From: Polychytrium aggregatum
Lineage: Eukaryota > Chytridiomycota > Chytridiomycetes > Polychytriales
NCBI RefSeq assembly: GCF_025602895.1
Contig: NW_026516300.1
Coordinates: 114,050-178,049 of the forward strand
Direction: 5' to 3'
DNA: 64,000 bases
Shown: piece by piece, positions 1-10,741 of the stretch
Layout: each line of letters opens with the position of its first letter
Position numbering within the stretch: position 1 is the first letter of the stretch
Made by a program: the position numbers and the translations under genes
Notes under the pieces: generated by a model
What the model saw: only the letters and a program-made list of their open reading frames with translations
The model's database searches: none
What the model was told of the DNA's origin: nothing

Positions 1-1
1 G

Positions 2-514
2 ATCGAGAGCCTGCATGATATGCCGCGATCCATGCCGGTGCTGGAGACGCTTTTGCTTCCGCCTCGGCTGCGGACCTTGGAGGGGTTCCCTGAAGGACTC
101 GACCGGCTCACATTACTGAACATGGAATATTGCTCGGAACTGACGACCCTGGCGGGATTGCCGTCGCTCAGCAGCCTGCGGGACATGACGGTCCCCCCAT
201 CGATCGAGACTCTCGAGGGCATGCCCGCCTCGTTGGAATCCCTGTGGAGACTCAACGCGGCCAAGAGCAGCAAGCTCAAGAGCCTGGTTGGTCTGACCCG
301 CAACGCCCCGCAGCTGAGCAACTTGGTGCTGCCTTTGTCGATCCAGAGTCTGGACGGTATCGACCCGGTATCCTATCCGAGGCTCAACTCCATCACGCTC
401 CCTGTTTCTCTGAGTCAGGAGCCTGTAGGGCTGGAGCTGGGGCGCTTGGCTCGGCGGTCTGGCCGGTATATTCATATCGAATTTGCCGCTCCGGACCACT
501 ACCAGTATAAATGA
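2..514 (+). CDS. Leucine-rich-repeat-like protein, 3' end only
   Basis: The reading frame is open from the left edge of the window to a stop at 512-514, so this is the C-terminal part (about 170 residues) of a longer protein. It shows irregular leucine-rich repeats with a recurring pattern of the type L-x-x-L-x-G-(L/M/F)-P followed by (V/L)-P-(P/L)-S-I, for example around 'LEGFPEGL', 'LAGLPSL' and 'LEGMPASL'. The repeats end in a basic then acidic-aromatic tail. LRR folds usually bind other proteins; no catalytic domain is visible in this piece. An internal Met at 20 is not evidence of a start, because the frame stays open upstream of it. Partner and function cannot be named. Confidence 0.6.
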   Translation: MESLHDMPRSMPVLETLLLPPRLRTLEGFPEGLDRLTLLNMEYCSELTTLAGLPSLSSLRDMTVPPSIETLEGMPASLESLWRLNAAKSSKLKSLVGLTRNAPQLSNLVLPLSIQSLDGIDPVSYPRLNSITLPVSLSQEPVGLELGRLARRSGRYIHIEFAAPDHYQYK

Positions 515-832
515 ATACCCCTCCCGCAGGCGAAGGCGGAGAGAGGGTTTGGTAGCCGGTGCCCCAAAGGCACTCCCGGAATGTGCAGATCGAATGCCTG
601 TGGTATCCGGAGAAGCCACAGCTGGCTGCTTGCTTGCTTGATTTGCTTGCGGGTTTGTTGTCATGAAGGCCGTGGCTGAAACAGTTGGTCACGCTGCGGA
701 CTGATACCGCGTGTCGAACAATTTAAAACCCTGCTCCTGGCCGCCCTGGCCTTGGACCGAATCCATTGCGAAAACAGTTCCACTCGACTGCCATTTCCGT
801 CACCTCATTCGCAAGCAGCAGCGAGTACATCT

Positions 833-3062
833 ATGGTAAGCGGGGTTGCATGGACCCGCCGGGAGAGCAGGCTCGGTCGTCGTTGGTCCGACAATCCCAC
901 CCAGTCGATGCTATTGCAGCAATCCCACCCAGCGGATACCACCGGATGGCTGCTATTGGATGCAGCAGCAGCTCTGTGCAGTGCCGTTGTGCATACCCAT
1001 CGCTCCCGGGGGCCCGCTGCTGAACCCGGGCGCATAGTCGCCAACGTCCCTGCGATTCGTCGCCTCCATGTCTCTGGCAATCCAACTCACGTATCCATCA
1101 GCTCTCCCTTTCAGCCCAAGTTGATGTCCTGACCGCACCAGCTACACCAGCTACGCCCCAAAACTGCACCAACATTCTGGTTCTGGGCGAGACCGGCGTT
1201 GGCAAGTCGACCCTTATCAACTCGCTTGCCAATTACCTGACCTTTGGGAGCCTCGACGCCGCCCTTGCCTCTCGCAATCCCATCACCTTGGTCCATTCCC
1301 GCTTTTCGACCGTCGATCTTGACACCTTTGAAGAAACTGTTATCGAAGCCAAGCCCCGGCACCTGAAAGACGCCGGCCCAGGTGAGCGCTCGATTAGCCT
1401 GGCCAGGCCATGAACAGAGCGACAGGGCATCAGCATCAGGGAATCGGTGACAGAGGAGCGGTCATGCAGACCCCCATGTCTCCATCGGCTTGGACAGAAG
1501 CCAGCAGCATCGTGGCGCTGATACCCTCTCTGACCTCGTTGTCTTTTGGGTGGGGGATAGATGTCTATGCCAACGAGCAGTTTGTCGATGGCCAGTCCAC
1601 AACGCAGTGCTGCCAGTCGTACATCTTCAACTTCCAAGACGACGACGGGCTCCCGGCCAAGATCCGAGTGATCGACACCCCCGGGATGGGCGATACAAGA
1701 GGCATTGCCCAGGACAAGAAGAACATGGCCAACATCATCAAGTACGCCACCAGCATCGGCGTGATCCACGCGATCGTCCTGGTCTTTCCGGTCAACGAGA
1801 GCAGGCTGACGGTCTGGCTCCGGTTCTGCATCCTCGAGCTCCTGCAGTGCTTTGACCGGGAGGCGGTCGAGAGGGCCATCTTCCTCTTCACCAAGGCCCG
1901 GTCGACGTTCTTCCAGGCGGGGGAGACCAAAACGCTGCTGAAGCGGCTGTTTGAGCAGATCAAACAGCAGTCCGGTGTCGATATCCCACTGCGCGGCGAC
2001 AACACCTTCCTGGTCGACAACGAGGCCTATCGTTTCCTGTTGACGGAGCAGGCCCGTGCCCGCACTGGCGAGGCGGAAGGGGCCTCCCAGGAGCCATCGG
2101 ATGACGCAGACGTGTCCCAGGATGCATGGGAAAAGTCAACGGCCCAGGAAGCATGGGAAAAGTCGTCCAAAGCCATCCGAAGACTTGTGAAGCTCGCCTG
2201 CTCCAACGAGCCACACGATCTCCGACTGGTATACAAGCTCCAGAGGCTGCGGATTCACATCGAGAAGCTGGCTCCACAACTCCGCGAGCTGCATGCCGAA
2301 AAGTTTGACCTGCAGAAGCGGATTGACGAATACGAACGTGCCGCCAGCAAGGAGCAATCGGGTGACTGCCAAAAGAATCGCAGCTTCCTCCAGTACTTTC
2401 TCAGCTATTATCCCGAAGGAGTCATGGTCTGTTCCCACCCAGACTGCTCCAAGAGGGCCAAGATCGATGGATGCTACTATCTAGTCAGGATGCCTAGCCA
2501 GCCGCACCCCACTGCCGGCTTCCAATGGGCTCGCAACAACGGAGCCTATCCCGAATGCGGACACTCATCCTTCTTTTGGGAGGAGGTCTGCTTTACTTTG
2601 GACTGCAAGAGCGCAACGACCGAGATCCTGACCCTGGATATCGGAGGGACCAAGCACGTCGCACTGCCAAAGAAACAGGAGAAAACCCGCCTTACAAAGC
2701 AGATGGGCGAGCTCGAAGAGCGCGAGAAACAAGTTATGGAGCAGATGGCCGCATGCAGCTACTACATTCAGAAGCACTCGGTGGTCATCCGAAACGAAAC
2801 GTTCTTGGACGGCACGGACTTTGAAGAGATCACACAGCAGGCATATGATGATCGGGGCGTTGTTGTGACCAAGATGCAGATGCTGCAGGCCCTCAAGGAC
2901 CAATACGCAGCGGTGAAGCTGGCGCTGGAGTCAAGCCAAGGCAAGGGCGATGCCGTGGAAAGTCTGGACGACCTGCTTGCCCGCATTGGGCCGGACGATG
3001 AAGGACCAGCAAGCGAGCCTGACGTTGTTGTCCACGACCTGGAGTGGGAACCGAGCCAATAG
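833..3062 (+). CDS. P-loop GTPase-like protein (AIG1/septin-like G domain), spliced
   Basis: The G domain starts with a Walker A motif GETGVGKST (exon 1102-1381). It continues after an intron (1382-1560, gtgagc...atag) into exon 1561-3062, where the G3 motif DTPGMGDT follows. The junction is in phase: phase 1, giving the residues AGP-D-VYANEQF. A G4-like segment FLFTKARST carries T-K but lacks the usual Asp. The C-terminal half has a charged, probably coiled-coil stretch and a Cys/His cluster (C-x4-C, then C-G-H and C) that could bind metal, then a second helical region. About 594 residues are predicted. The start is uncertain: no in-frame ATG precedes the P-loop exon. An ATG at 833 followed directly by a gtaagc donor, joined to the acceptor at 1101, would be in phase, but an alternative acceptor at 1114 also exists. 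The family assignment is by motif only. Confidence 0.6.
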
Positions 3063-3170
3063 TGCCGACGGGCCACCAGCGACGTCGAGCCTCATATCGA
3101 TTAGCGACGTAATATACTTGGGTGACTGAGACGCTGGGCATGGGCTGTGCAGGGGATGGGGGCGACTGAA

Positions 3171-3233
3171 TGTGTGAGTCCATGTGTGAGTCCATGTGTG
3201 AGTCCATGTGCGAGTCCATGTGTGAGTCCATGA
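3171..3233. repeat. 12-bp minisatellite (about five units)
   Basis: Tandem copies of a unit like tgtgtgagtcca, with one g-to-c variation in the fourth unit. They lie just downstream of the GTPase-like gene. Confidence 0.9.
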
Positions 3234-3717
3234 GCAAGGGTATCGAGGAACCCGTGATCAGCAAGGGCTCTCGTCTCTCCCACGCTTCTCGTCTCTCGCT
3301 GGCTGAGGAACGAGACGCGATGCGATTGGACATTTGGCGGTGAGACAGAGACAGGCTTGCCGCATCGCGATTGGCCGAGGCACGTCCAAATCAGGCAGGC
3401 AGCTGGCCCGCGACGAGCAAAGTGAAGCAGGACGTCGATTGGCTGGCCCGACGGGTCCAGTGCGACGCGCGGTCGTGCAGGTGTGACCGAGAGTAGCCTG
3501 GCAGCGAGGACACGGCGAGACGCAGCGAGGCCAGGGGCGACAGCGAGACAGCCGCGAGACGGCCACGAGACGGCCACGAGAAGGCAGCGAGAGCGGCTGC
3601 GGATCGGGGTCCGCGGCGCGGCGGGGGTGCGGCGGTGGGCGGGCGGGCGGCGGGCGAACAAAGGGCGGGCCAATCAGACGGTGGGGAGCGGGTGCGTGTG
3701 GCGTTGTCTTTGCGGCC

Positions 3718-3830
3718 GCGTCGCTGTTGCTGTTGCTGCTGTTGCTGCTGTTGCTGCTGTTGATGCTGTTGCTGCTGTTGCTGCTGTTTCTCTTGCTGTT
3801 GCTGCTGTTTCTCTTGCGCTCTTGGCAGCT
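3718..3830. repeat. GCTGTT/GCT triplet array
   Basis: Uninterrupted gctgtt and gctgct units with a few substitutions (gatgct, tttctctt). This is CAG/CAA-type triplet DNA on the opposite strand, in non-coding sequence. Confidence 0.9.
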
Positions 3831-3908
3831 CTGCATCGGCGAGTTTTGCTCTGCTCTACTCTACTCACTCTGCTCAACCCTACTCTACTGCAGCCCTGAA
3901 CTGGCAGG

Positions 3909-3948
3909 TATTATATATATAGATAGATATATATATATATATATATTT
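3909..3948. repeat. AT-rich microsatellite
   Basis: Run of tatata and tagata units, an AT island inside GC-rich sequence. Confidence 0.85.
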
Positions 3949-5054
3949 GCAGCTCTATATTTGCCATTATACATTTGCGTTTCTCTATTTGCAGTTTCTC
4001 GCACCACACTGCCTATCGACACACCCTCGATTCCCGTTCCGCATTCGACCCTGCAGCCAACGGCGTTGCTGCTGTTGGACCGCGACTCGCCCTCCCGTTG
4101 GCCGCAGCCCTGCCACAAGCGGCCTGGGCTTGTTCGCGTCGCTGAGCGCATTGCCCTCGATTTGAATTGGATTTGAATTGGACTCGCCTTGGGCTTGTTC
4201 GGTCGTGTTCTGTCCTGCCGTGTTCTGTCCTGCTGACTGCCGGCTTTGGTCTGCTGCCGCCCACGTTCTTTCCTTCGGGTTCTCTCCTGGCTCTCCCCCC
4301 AACAGACAGGTGTGTTTCTGAGCCAATGCTCACTTGCAGCTTTGGCTCGCCGCTTTGGCTTGGCATCGGCTTGCTTCTTTGACTCGCTTTCTTTGACTTG
4401 CTCCACTGGCCCGCATTGGGGATTGCTGCACTGGCCCCGCATTCTCGCTGCTGCATTCTCGCTCTCGCTGCTGCACTCTCGCTGCCCTCTCGCGCGCTCG
4501 TCCAGCACACTCGCACATCCTCGCCGCCCATCTCGCTCCCCATCTCGCCCCTCGCCCCCCCCCGCACCACAGCACAACGGCCGTCCTCGGCCCGGCCCGG
4601 TGCGTCCCTGTTGATCTGATATAAAGAACTGCTTCCCCTACAGCCGCTGCTGCTCTCTGCTGCAACTGCTGAAACGAACCGAAAGAAACGCTCCTTTGAG
4701 CACCCCCCCCCACAAACTCACTGCTCTCTCTGTAACCCGCACTCGTCGCTTGAGACCACCGCAACAAATCTTGGTCCTGCTCTCCCCATCCAGCTGCTGC
4801 CCTTCAAGACAATAAGTGCGCTGTTCGCTCCCTTGAACAAGTGCCCTCACTGAACTGCTCGGCCTTCTTTTTTTGTTCCCCGCCGCCTCTCACGCTCTGC
4901 CGGGAACTCGCCTGCCGTAGACCATGTACGTTTGCCTGTCCTGCGTCGTCTGCAGCCTGGATTGGGCGGGTCTGCGTTACGCTCATGGGCGGGGCCATGG
5001 CCTGCACGCACGCCAGTCAATGCGCACATTTCGCATTGCATACTGCGTACTATA

Positions 5055-5145
5055 CATTGCACATTGCACATCACATTGCACATGATATTGCACATGATAT
5101 TGCACATCATATTGCACATCATATTGCACATCATATTGCACACCA
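5055..5145. repeat. 12-bp minisatellite (cacatcatattg type)
   Basis: About seven tandem units alternating between cacatgatattg and cacatcatattg, preceded by related degenerate units. Confidence 0.9.
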
Positions 5146-5894
5146 CATACCTATCACTCGCCCACTCTTGCCCACTTGCTGCACTTGCACTTGCACTTGC
5201 CAGCCGGCTTCATCGACCATGATCGCCTCGATCGGTCGATCCTGCAGCTCGATTCTGATACTCATTGCCGACTAATCCAATCCACCGATCGCTCTTCCCC
5301 CTCCCGCATTTTACCATATCCCATCACGTCACATCCCATCGCATTCCCTTCCATCACATCCCACCACGACGATCGCCCCTCACAACCCGCGCCGCTCTCC
5401 CTCCGGACTTGTCGCTCCTCGGACCGGGCTTGTCGCTCGCCCTCTCGCTCTCGCTCTCGCTTCTCGGCGCGTCCCTCGCCCGTCCTCGCCCGTCCTCGCC
5501 CGTCCTCGCCCCCCTGGACGGCCTCCTCAAACTCATATACCCGACAACGCACCCGCGGCCCTCGCCGGGCGCAAAATACTGCTCTTCTTCGGCAACACCA
5601 AAACCCTGTGCCGCATCGCTCCCACTGCACTCACTGCATCCACTACATCAATTGCACAACCTTCTCGAACCCGTCACATCAACTGCGGCCCTCTGCATCG
5701 TGACTATCAAATAACATCTACACCATCCACACCACCCGCACTATCCAATACCACCCGCACCATCCAACACCACCCACGCCGCACTTCCACGATACAGCTC
5801 CATTCGGCAAAGTCCCCACAACTCGGCACCAACCTCCCTTTCGCCGCCCTCGGTCCCCCCACCCGTCAACCACCGACTCGGCCCGTCGCCCGTC

Positions 5895-8800
5895 ATGCAG
5901 CACCAGTCCTACGGCTCCCAGGCCACCCATCCCTCCAGCAACCAGGGCTACTCGTCCGCCTATCCCCAGGCCCATGCCTCGCAGCAACAGCAACAGCAGC
6001 AGCAACAGCAACAGCAACAGCAGAGCCAGGGCTACCACCATGCCCAGGATCCCAAGCACTACTATCCGTCCCAGCCCCACTATGAGTACAGCCGCATGGG
6101 CCAACAGCCCGGCAGCCTCGCCTGGGGTCATGTCTCCACCGGTCTCAGCAACCCGCAGCCCACCACTGCCTCGGGCGTCGTCGGCTCTGGCACCGCAAAC
6201 ACATCCTCGGCATCGGCTTCGATCGACCCTGCTGCCGCCGCGGCTCACTCCTCGGCTCTGCAGACCTCCCAGTTCATGAGCCACGATCCCAGCAAGATCC
6301 CCACCCACAACTCCCTGTCCTTCTCCAACCCGCAGGTCAACACCGCCCCGATGCACTACCGCCAGGGCCAAGATTCACACGCCTATCCCTCGCCCTACCA
6401 TCACCAGCACCAGTCGTCGCCCAGCCCCGCCACCCCGAACTTTATGCAACCGCCCGCCCACGCCTCGCAGTCGTACCCGCCGCACCCGTACCAGTCGTAC
6501 CTGCCTCCGTCCTATCCGCCCTACCACCACCCGTACTCGCATCCCTTTTCAAACTCGCAGCCTGGCCACCCCATGGTCCATCCCCTCGATCCTCGCCCGG
6601 ATCTGCTCAACAACTCGCCCACCCACATCCAGCCGCTTGCCCAGGCTCCCCATCCGCAACATCCTGCCGCCAACGTTCTGTCGCCCTCGTCCCAGGTCGG
6701 CTTCAACCCGCGCGGCACTGCCAATCCGCCTGTTGCTGCTGCCGCCGTTCAGGCTGCCTCGGCCACCGTTGCTCCAGCTACAGTCTCTGCTCCGCACGCC
6801 AGCTATCCAAGCCCAGCGCCTCCCACTACCCCGGCTGCAACCCCGACCAAGACGCCAAAGTCGAGGTCCAGGGGCTCCAAAGCTGCAGCCGCTGCAGCCG
6901 CCGCTGCTGCCAAGGCCGGCGAGTCTTCCAACGAGCCATCGTCGTCCATTTCGTCGCAGCCTGTGACTCCCAAGACGACCGGCGCTGCCGCAAACGGCAA
7001 GAATACCTCGCCAACCGACGATGCCGACAAGGTCAAGCGCCCGCCCAATGCGTTTTTCCTGTACTGCCAGACCCGCCGTCCGGAGCTGCACAAGCAGGAC
7101 ACACACATGTCGACGGCGGCCATGAGCTCGATCATGGGCAACGAGTGGGCCGCCATGGAGGAGGTAAGACCTGCGTTTTGTCGCTGTGCTCTGTCGCTGT
7201 GCGCGAGTCCGATAGATCCAATTGTGTGCGATGCCAGGCGGTGCGCCAGGCGGGTGTGCCTGGCGCTGCGGGGATGGGCGGTGCAGGCCCGGGTTGCCAT
7301 CGGCGTACAGATATCTGCATTGCCCCGTGTCGATCTGCCATATGTCCTCTGGTACTCATCCCTCTCGCATCGCCCGTGTGCCATGACCCTCCCTTTATCT
7401 CTGTCCAACGCAACTTTCACATTTCCCCCAGACGGCCAAGGAAAAGTGGAAGCTCAAGGCCACCCAGCTGCGCGACGAGTACAAGAGCATCATCGCCGCC
7501 AACCCCAACCGCCGCATCCGGAAAAAGTCCAAGCTCACACCGACCCAGGCCCAGACCGGCGGGCCAGGTGCGCCCGGATCCAAGTTCCACTCGGCTGTGG
7601 AGTCGCTCAAGCGGCCGCCCAACTCGTACATTCTCTTCAACAAGGACAAGCGCAGTGAGATCCAAGCCAACAACCCGCACCTCGGCGTCGGTGAGATCTC
7701 GCGGCTCACGGCTGATGCCTGGAAGCATGCCAGCGAGGATGACAGGATCAAGTACAACGACATGGCCAAGGAGATGAAGAAGGAGTGGAGCCAGATCCAG
7801 AAGACTGCCGGCGGAAAGAAGCGCAAGCGAATGGAGAAGGCAGCCATGGCGGGTGAGTGCGGCAGAGTGTGCGCGATGGAGCGTGAGAGCGTATCTCTAT
7901 CTGTGCATGTGTGTTTGTGCACGACAGAGTGTGAGCAACATCTGTGCATGTGTGCTTGCGCGAGTGGCTGCCGACTCGGCTGTTGTCATCCTGCCGTTAC
8001 TGACCCATCCATCCATCCAACCATACATCCATCCCCTGTCTCCACCCCCGCCGTGCAACGCATATTTTGCACTTTTGCAGGCCAGCTGGAAAAGCCCAAG
8101 CACCCCACCTCGGCCTTCATCTTCTACCTGCTCGAGGTCCGCAAGATCTACCACGCCCAGAACCCCAAAGATTCCATCGGCCAGATCTCCAAGCGCATCT
8201 CCGAGGCCTGGAAGGGCCTGGACGAAGCCGAGCGCCGCAAGTGGATGGACGTGGCCAAGAACGACCAGCTCCGGTATGCCAAGGAGATGGAGGCCTATCG
8301 CAAGAGCATGGGCGATGTCAAGGGCGCCCGCCACTTTAGCGCCAAGGTCCATGATTCGAGTGCGGCTCCGCTAGCGGCCGTCGCAGTCACTCAAACAGCG
8401 GCTGCAGTTGTGGCTGTTGCCGTTGCCCCCGACTCCTCGGACGATGCCCTTGACGAGAGCAAGCACATCGGCAACGGCGAGGCTGCGTCCTCTGCGGAGT
8501 CCCACACCAACGATCCCCAGGTGCCCGATACCGCGGATGTGGATGCGGATGCGGACGCGTCGGTCGATCCCTCGGAAGTCAAGCCCAAGCTCGAGTACGA
8601 GCTCGAGTTTGATTCCACCGGAGTCAACGACGAGAGTCTGCACATCCAGGCCGAAGCCGTGCTGAAGCACATCGAGGAGAACCCCGACTCGCTTGCCATG
8701 GAAGAAGACGACGAGGAAGAGGAGGAGGATGACGAGGACGAGGACGACCTCGACCACCACCATCACCACCACCACAGCCACAACCCCGACGACGAAGAGG

Positions 8801-9177
8801 ACGACGACAACCTCGACAAGTACGCTGCCACGCACGACTACGAGGAGGAGGACTCGTTCGAACAAGGTGCTCCCGTCGACGGCGGTCTCATCCTCTCTGG
8901 CGGTGACGTCCTCGGCAAGGAATCCTCGGCCGACCTCGAGCAGGACCCGCAGCCCGCTGCTGCCATGGCCGAGGACTCGCTCGAGCACGACGACGGCGAG
9001 GTTGGCGAGTCGTCCGCCGCCGAGGATGGTATGGGCGAGATCTCTCACGACAGCCACGTCGATGACGATGGCAGCGCCGCCGAAGACCACGCCATCGAGA
9101 ACAACCCGTCGGGGTCGTTAGACCTGGCCAACTCGCAGCCCGACGAGAGCAAGCCCTTGGACGGCGACAACTTTTAG
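5895..9177 (+). CDS. Three-HMG-box DNA-binding protein with polyQ and acidic tail
   Basis: Three exons (5895-7163, 7432-7852, 8081-9177) join in phase to about 928 residues. The introns have gtaaga...cccccag and gtgagt...ttgcag ends. The N-terminal 375 residues are Gln/Pro/Tyr/Ser-rich low complexity, with a polyQ run encoded at about 5982-6025 and a poly-Ala segment. Three HMG boxes follow. The first (VKRPPNAFFLY...) is split by intron 1. The second is LKRPPNSYILFN..., and the third, PKHPTSAFIFY..., starts right after intron 2. A basic KKRKR patch lies between boxes 2 and 3. The C-terminal 270 residues are very acidic (Asp/Glu runs) with a His-rich stretch near 8754-8776, as in HMGB-type acidic tails. 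HMG boxes bend DNA, so a nuclear architectural or transcriptional role is likely. No specific orthologue is claimed. Confidence 0.88.
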
Positions 9178-9217
9178 TCGGGACGGCCTCCCCACTCGAA
9201 GCCTCACAGCCGCTTGC

Positions 9218-9266
9218 TGTTGCTATTGCTGTTGCTATTGCTGTTGCTATTGCTGTTGCTGCTGCT
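9218..9266. repeat. GCTATT/GCTGTT microsatellite
   Basis: Alternating gctatt and gctgtt units just downstream of the HMG-box stop codon. Confidence 0.85.
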
Positions 9267-9735
9267 GCGGTCCGTTCGTGCTTCAGGCTCTTGCGATGTC
9301 CTTGCTTGCTGCACTTGTTCGTCCTTGCGGCGCTAGCTCGCCATTCTCTCTGCTACGCTTGTGGCAACGCTCATCTGCGTGTGGTTTGAGGAGGCCCTCT
9401 TCCTCCTTCTTGTAGTCTTCACATCATCACTGCTTTTGTTCTCCCATCCTTCCATCTTGCCGTATCTCCTCGCTTCTGCTCTGACTGCAGCTCCATTGTC
9501 TGCCCTGGATGCGCTATTCCCCTCTCCCTACTTTTTTACACACACATACGCACACATGCACACGCGATGAACACCCACGAATCCTCTCGCACCCTTGGTG
9601 AGGAGGAGGCAGACAGACGGTCTCGGCTTCCGTTGTGACGACCCAATGTTGATGCATTTGGTCTGTTCTGTGTCTCACTCTGCTCATATTCGTTCGCTGT
9701 TGTTCTGCTCTTTTCCTCTTTCTGCGTTTTGGGCT

Positions 9736-9829
9736 TTGCTATTGTTATTGCTATTGCTATTGCTATTTGTTATTTGTTACTGTTATTTGTTATTTGTTAT
9801 TGTTATTGCTATTGCTATTGTTATAGTTA
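9736..9829. repeat. ATTGCT/ATTTGTT simple repeat
   Basis: Runs of attgct, atttgtt and ttattg units. Confidence 0.85.
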
Positions 9830-10025
9830 CTGGATATCGATGTTGTGCTTCACTCTGTTCTTTGCCACCGTAGTTTGGTGGTGGTGTTCTCATTCCGCCG
9901 CTCTTGCCATTCCTGCTCTATCGCCCTTGCCAATCCCCCCGCATGCGTGTTGCGTGCAATCTAGCTGCTGTGAATACTATCCAAAAATCAAGCGAAACGA
10001 AACGATGCCATCCCTTCTCGAACGG

Positions 10026-10076
10026 CTGGATGGGTGGATGGGTGGATGGGTGGATGGGTGGATGGGTGATGGGTGG
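10026..10076. repeat. GGATGGGT octamer array
   Basis: About six tandem units of gatgggtg with a one-unit irregularity near the end. Confidence 0.9.
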
Positions 10077-10375
10077 ATAGCACTGCAGCACTGCAGCATC
10101 GCAGCACATTCATCATCTGCGGTGTGTGTGGTCGTACTCTGAAAGGTTCCATGATCACGATCGCCGTCACCGCCGTTCGGATTGTGGAGTGACGTGGAGG
10201 ATGCGTGTTGCCATAGCGCTCATGTGTTGATATCGATTCTTCCGACCCGATGATGTTCAGATGGCTGCTGGGAGTCGATGTGCCCTGCCATGCGCACCCC
10301 GGATGAAATGCAAATTGTCCGCATTTCCCGTTTGGTGACAAATGCGGGCTCGCTGCCAAGGCTCGCCTTTGTTTG

Positions 10376-10413
10376 CAATATATAGCAATATATAGCAATA
10401 TATAGCAATATAT
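10376..10413. repeat. AGCAATATAT array
   Basis: Three to four tandem 11-bp units of the type agcaatatat. Confidence 0.85.
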
Positions 10414-10741
10414 TGCATCGCTGCTGCCTCCGTCCCTGCTCCCATCGCTGCTTCCATCGCTGCTGCGATTGCTGCCACCGCCGTCGTCTAGGTCTGTTGA
10501 GCACTCTGTCCTGCCGCATCGCCATCCGCACCCAACCGTCGCCAGTTCCCAACCCAAGCATTGGCAATCGCAATCTGCAATCCACAGCCGCAATCACCAC
10601 CCTGCAATTCCCAACCCAGAACTCACACCACCGTCACCATCTGTATCGTTACCGGCATCATCTTCTTCCTCCCGTTCCATAGCCATTCGCAGGCACCTGG
10701 TCGCCCCCACTCTCTCGTTTCGCCGACGCCTTCGTGCAGCC

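Larger units (their letters stand above)
3063..5894. other. Long CT-rich, repeat-laden spacer upstream of the HMG-box gene
   Basis: No convincing coding exon is visible in this 2.8 kb. The open frames present are low-complexity Ser/Arg/Leu-rich translations without a recognisable motif. The stretch holds a 12-bp minisatellite (3171-3233), a GCTGTT-type triplet array (3718-3830), an AT array (3909-3948), strongly pyrimidine-rich sequence (about 4400-4900 and 5270-5890) and a second 12-bp minisatellite (5055-5145). It most likely carries the promoter and long leader of the HMG-box gene; exact elements cannot be assigned. Confidence 0.5.
9178..10741. other. Spacer between HMG-box and lipase genes
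   Basis: No coding signal beyond low-complexity frames. It contains three simple arrays (listed separately), an aatatata array near 10376-10413 and pyrimidine-rich DNA just before the lipase ATG. It probably holds the 3' UTR of the HMG-box gene and the promoter of the lipase gene. Confidence 0.5.

Noticed and set aside
5055-5145. CRISPR-like array
   Set aside because: Direct tandem 12-bp units without spacers, in a eukaryotic context; a minisatellite.
8371-9090. Val-rich antisense frame opposite the HMG tail
   Set aside because: Produced by reading Asp/Glu codons backwards as Val/Leu; not a membrane protein.
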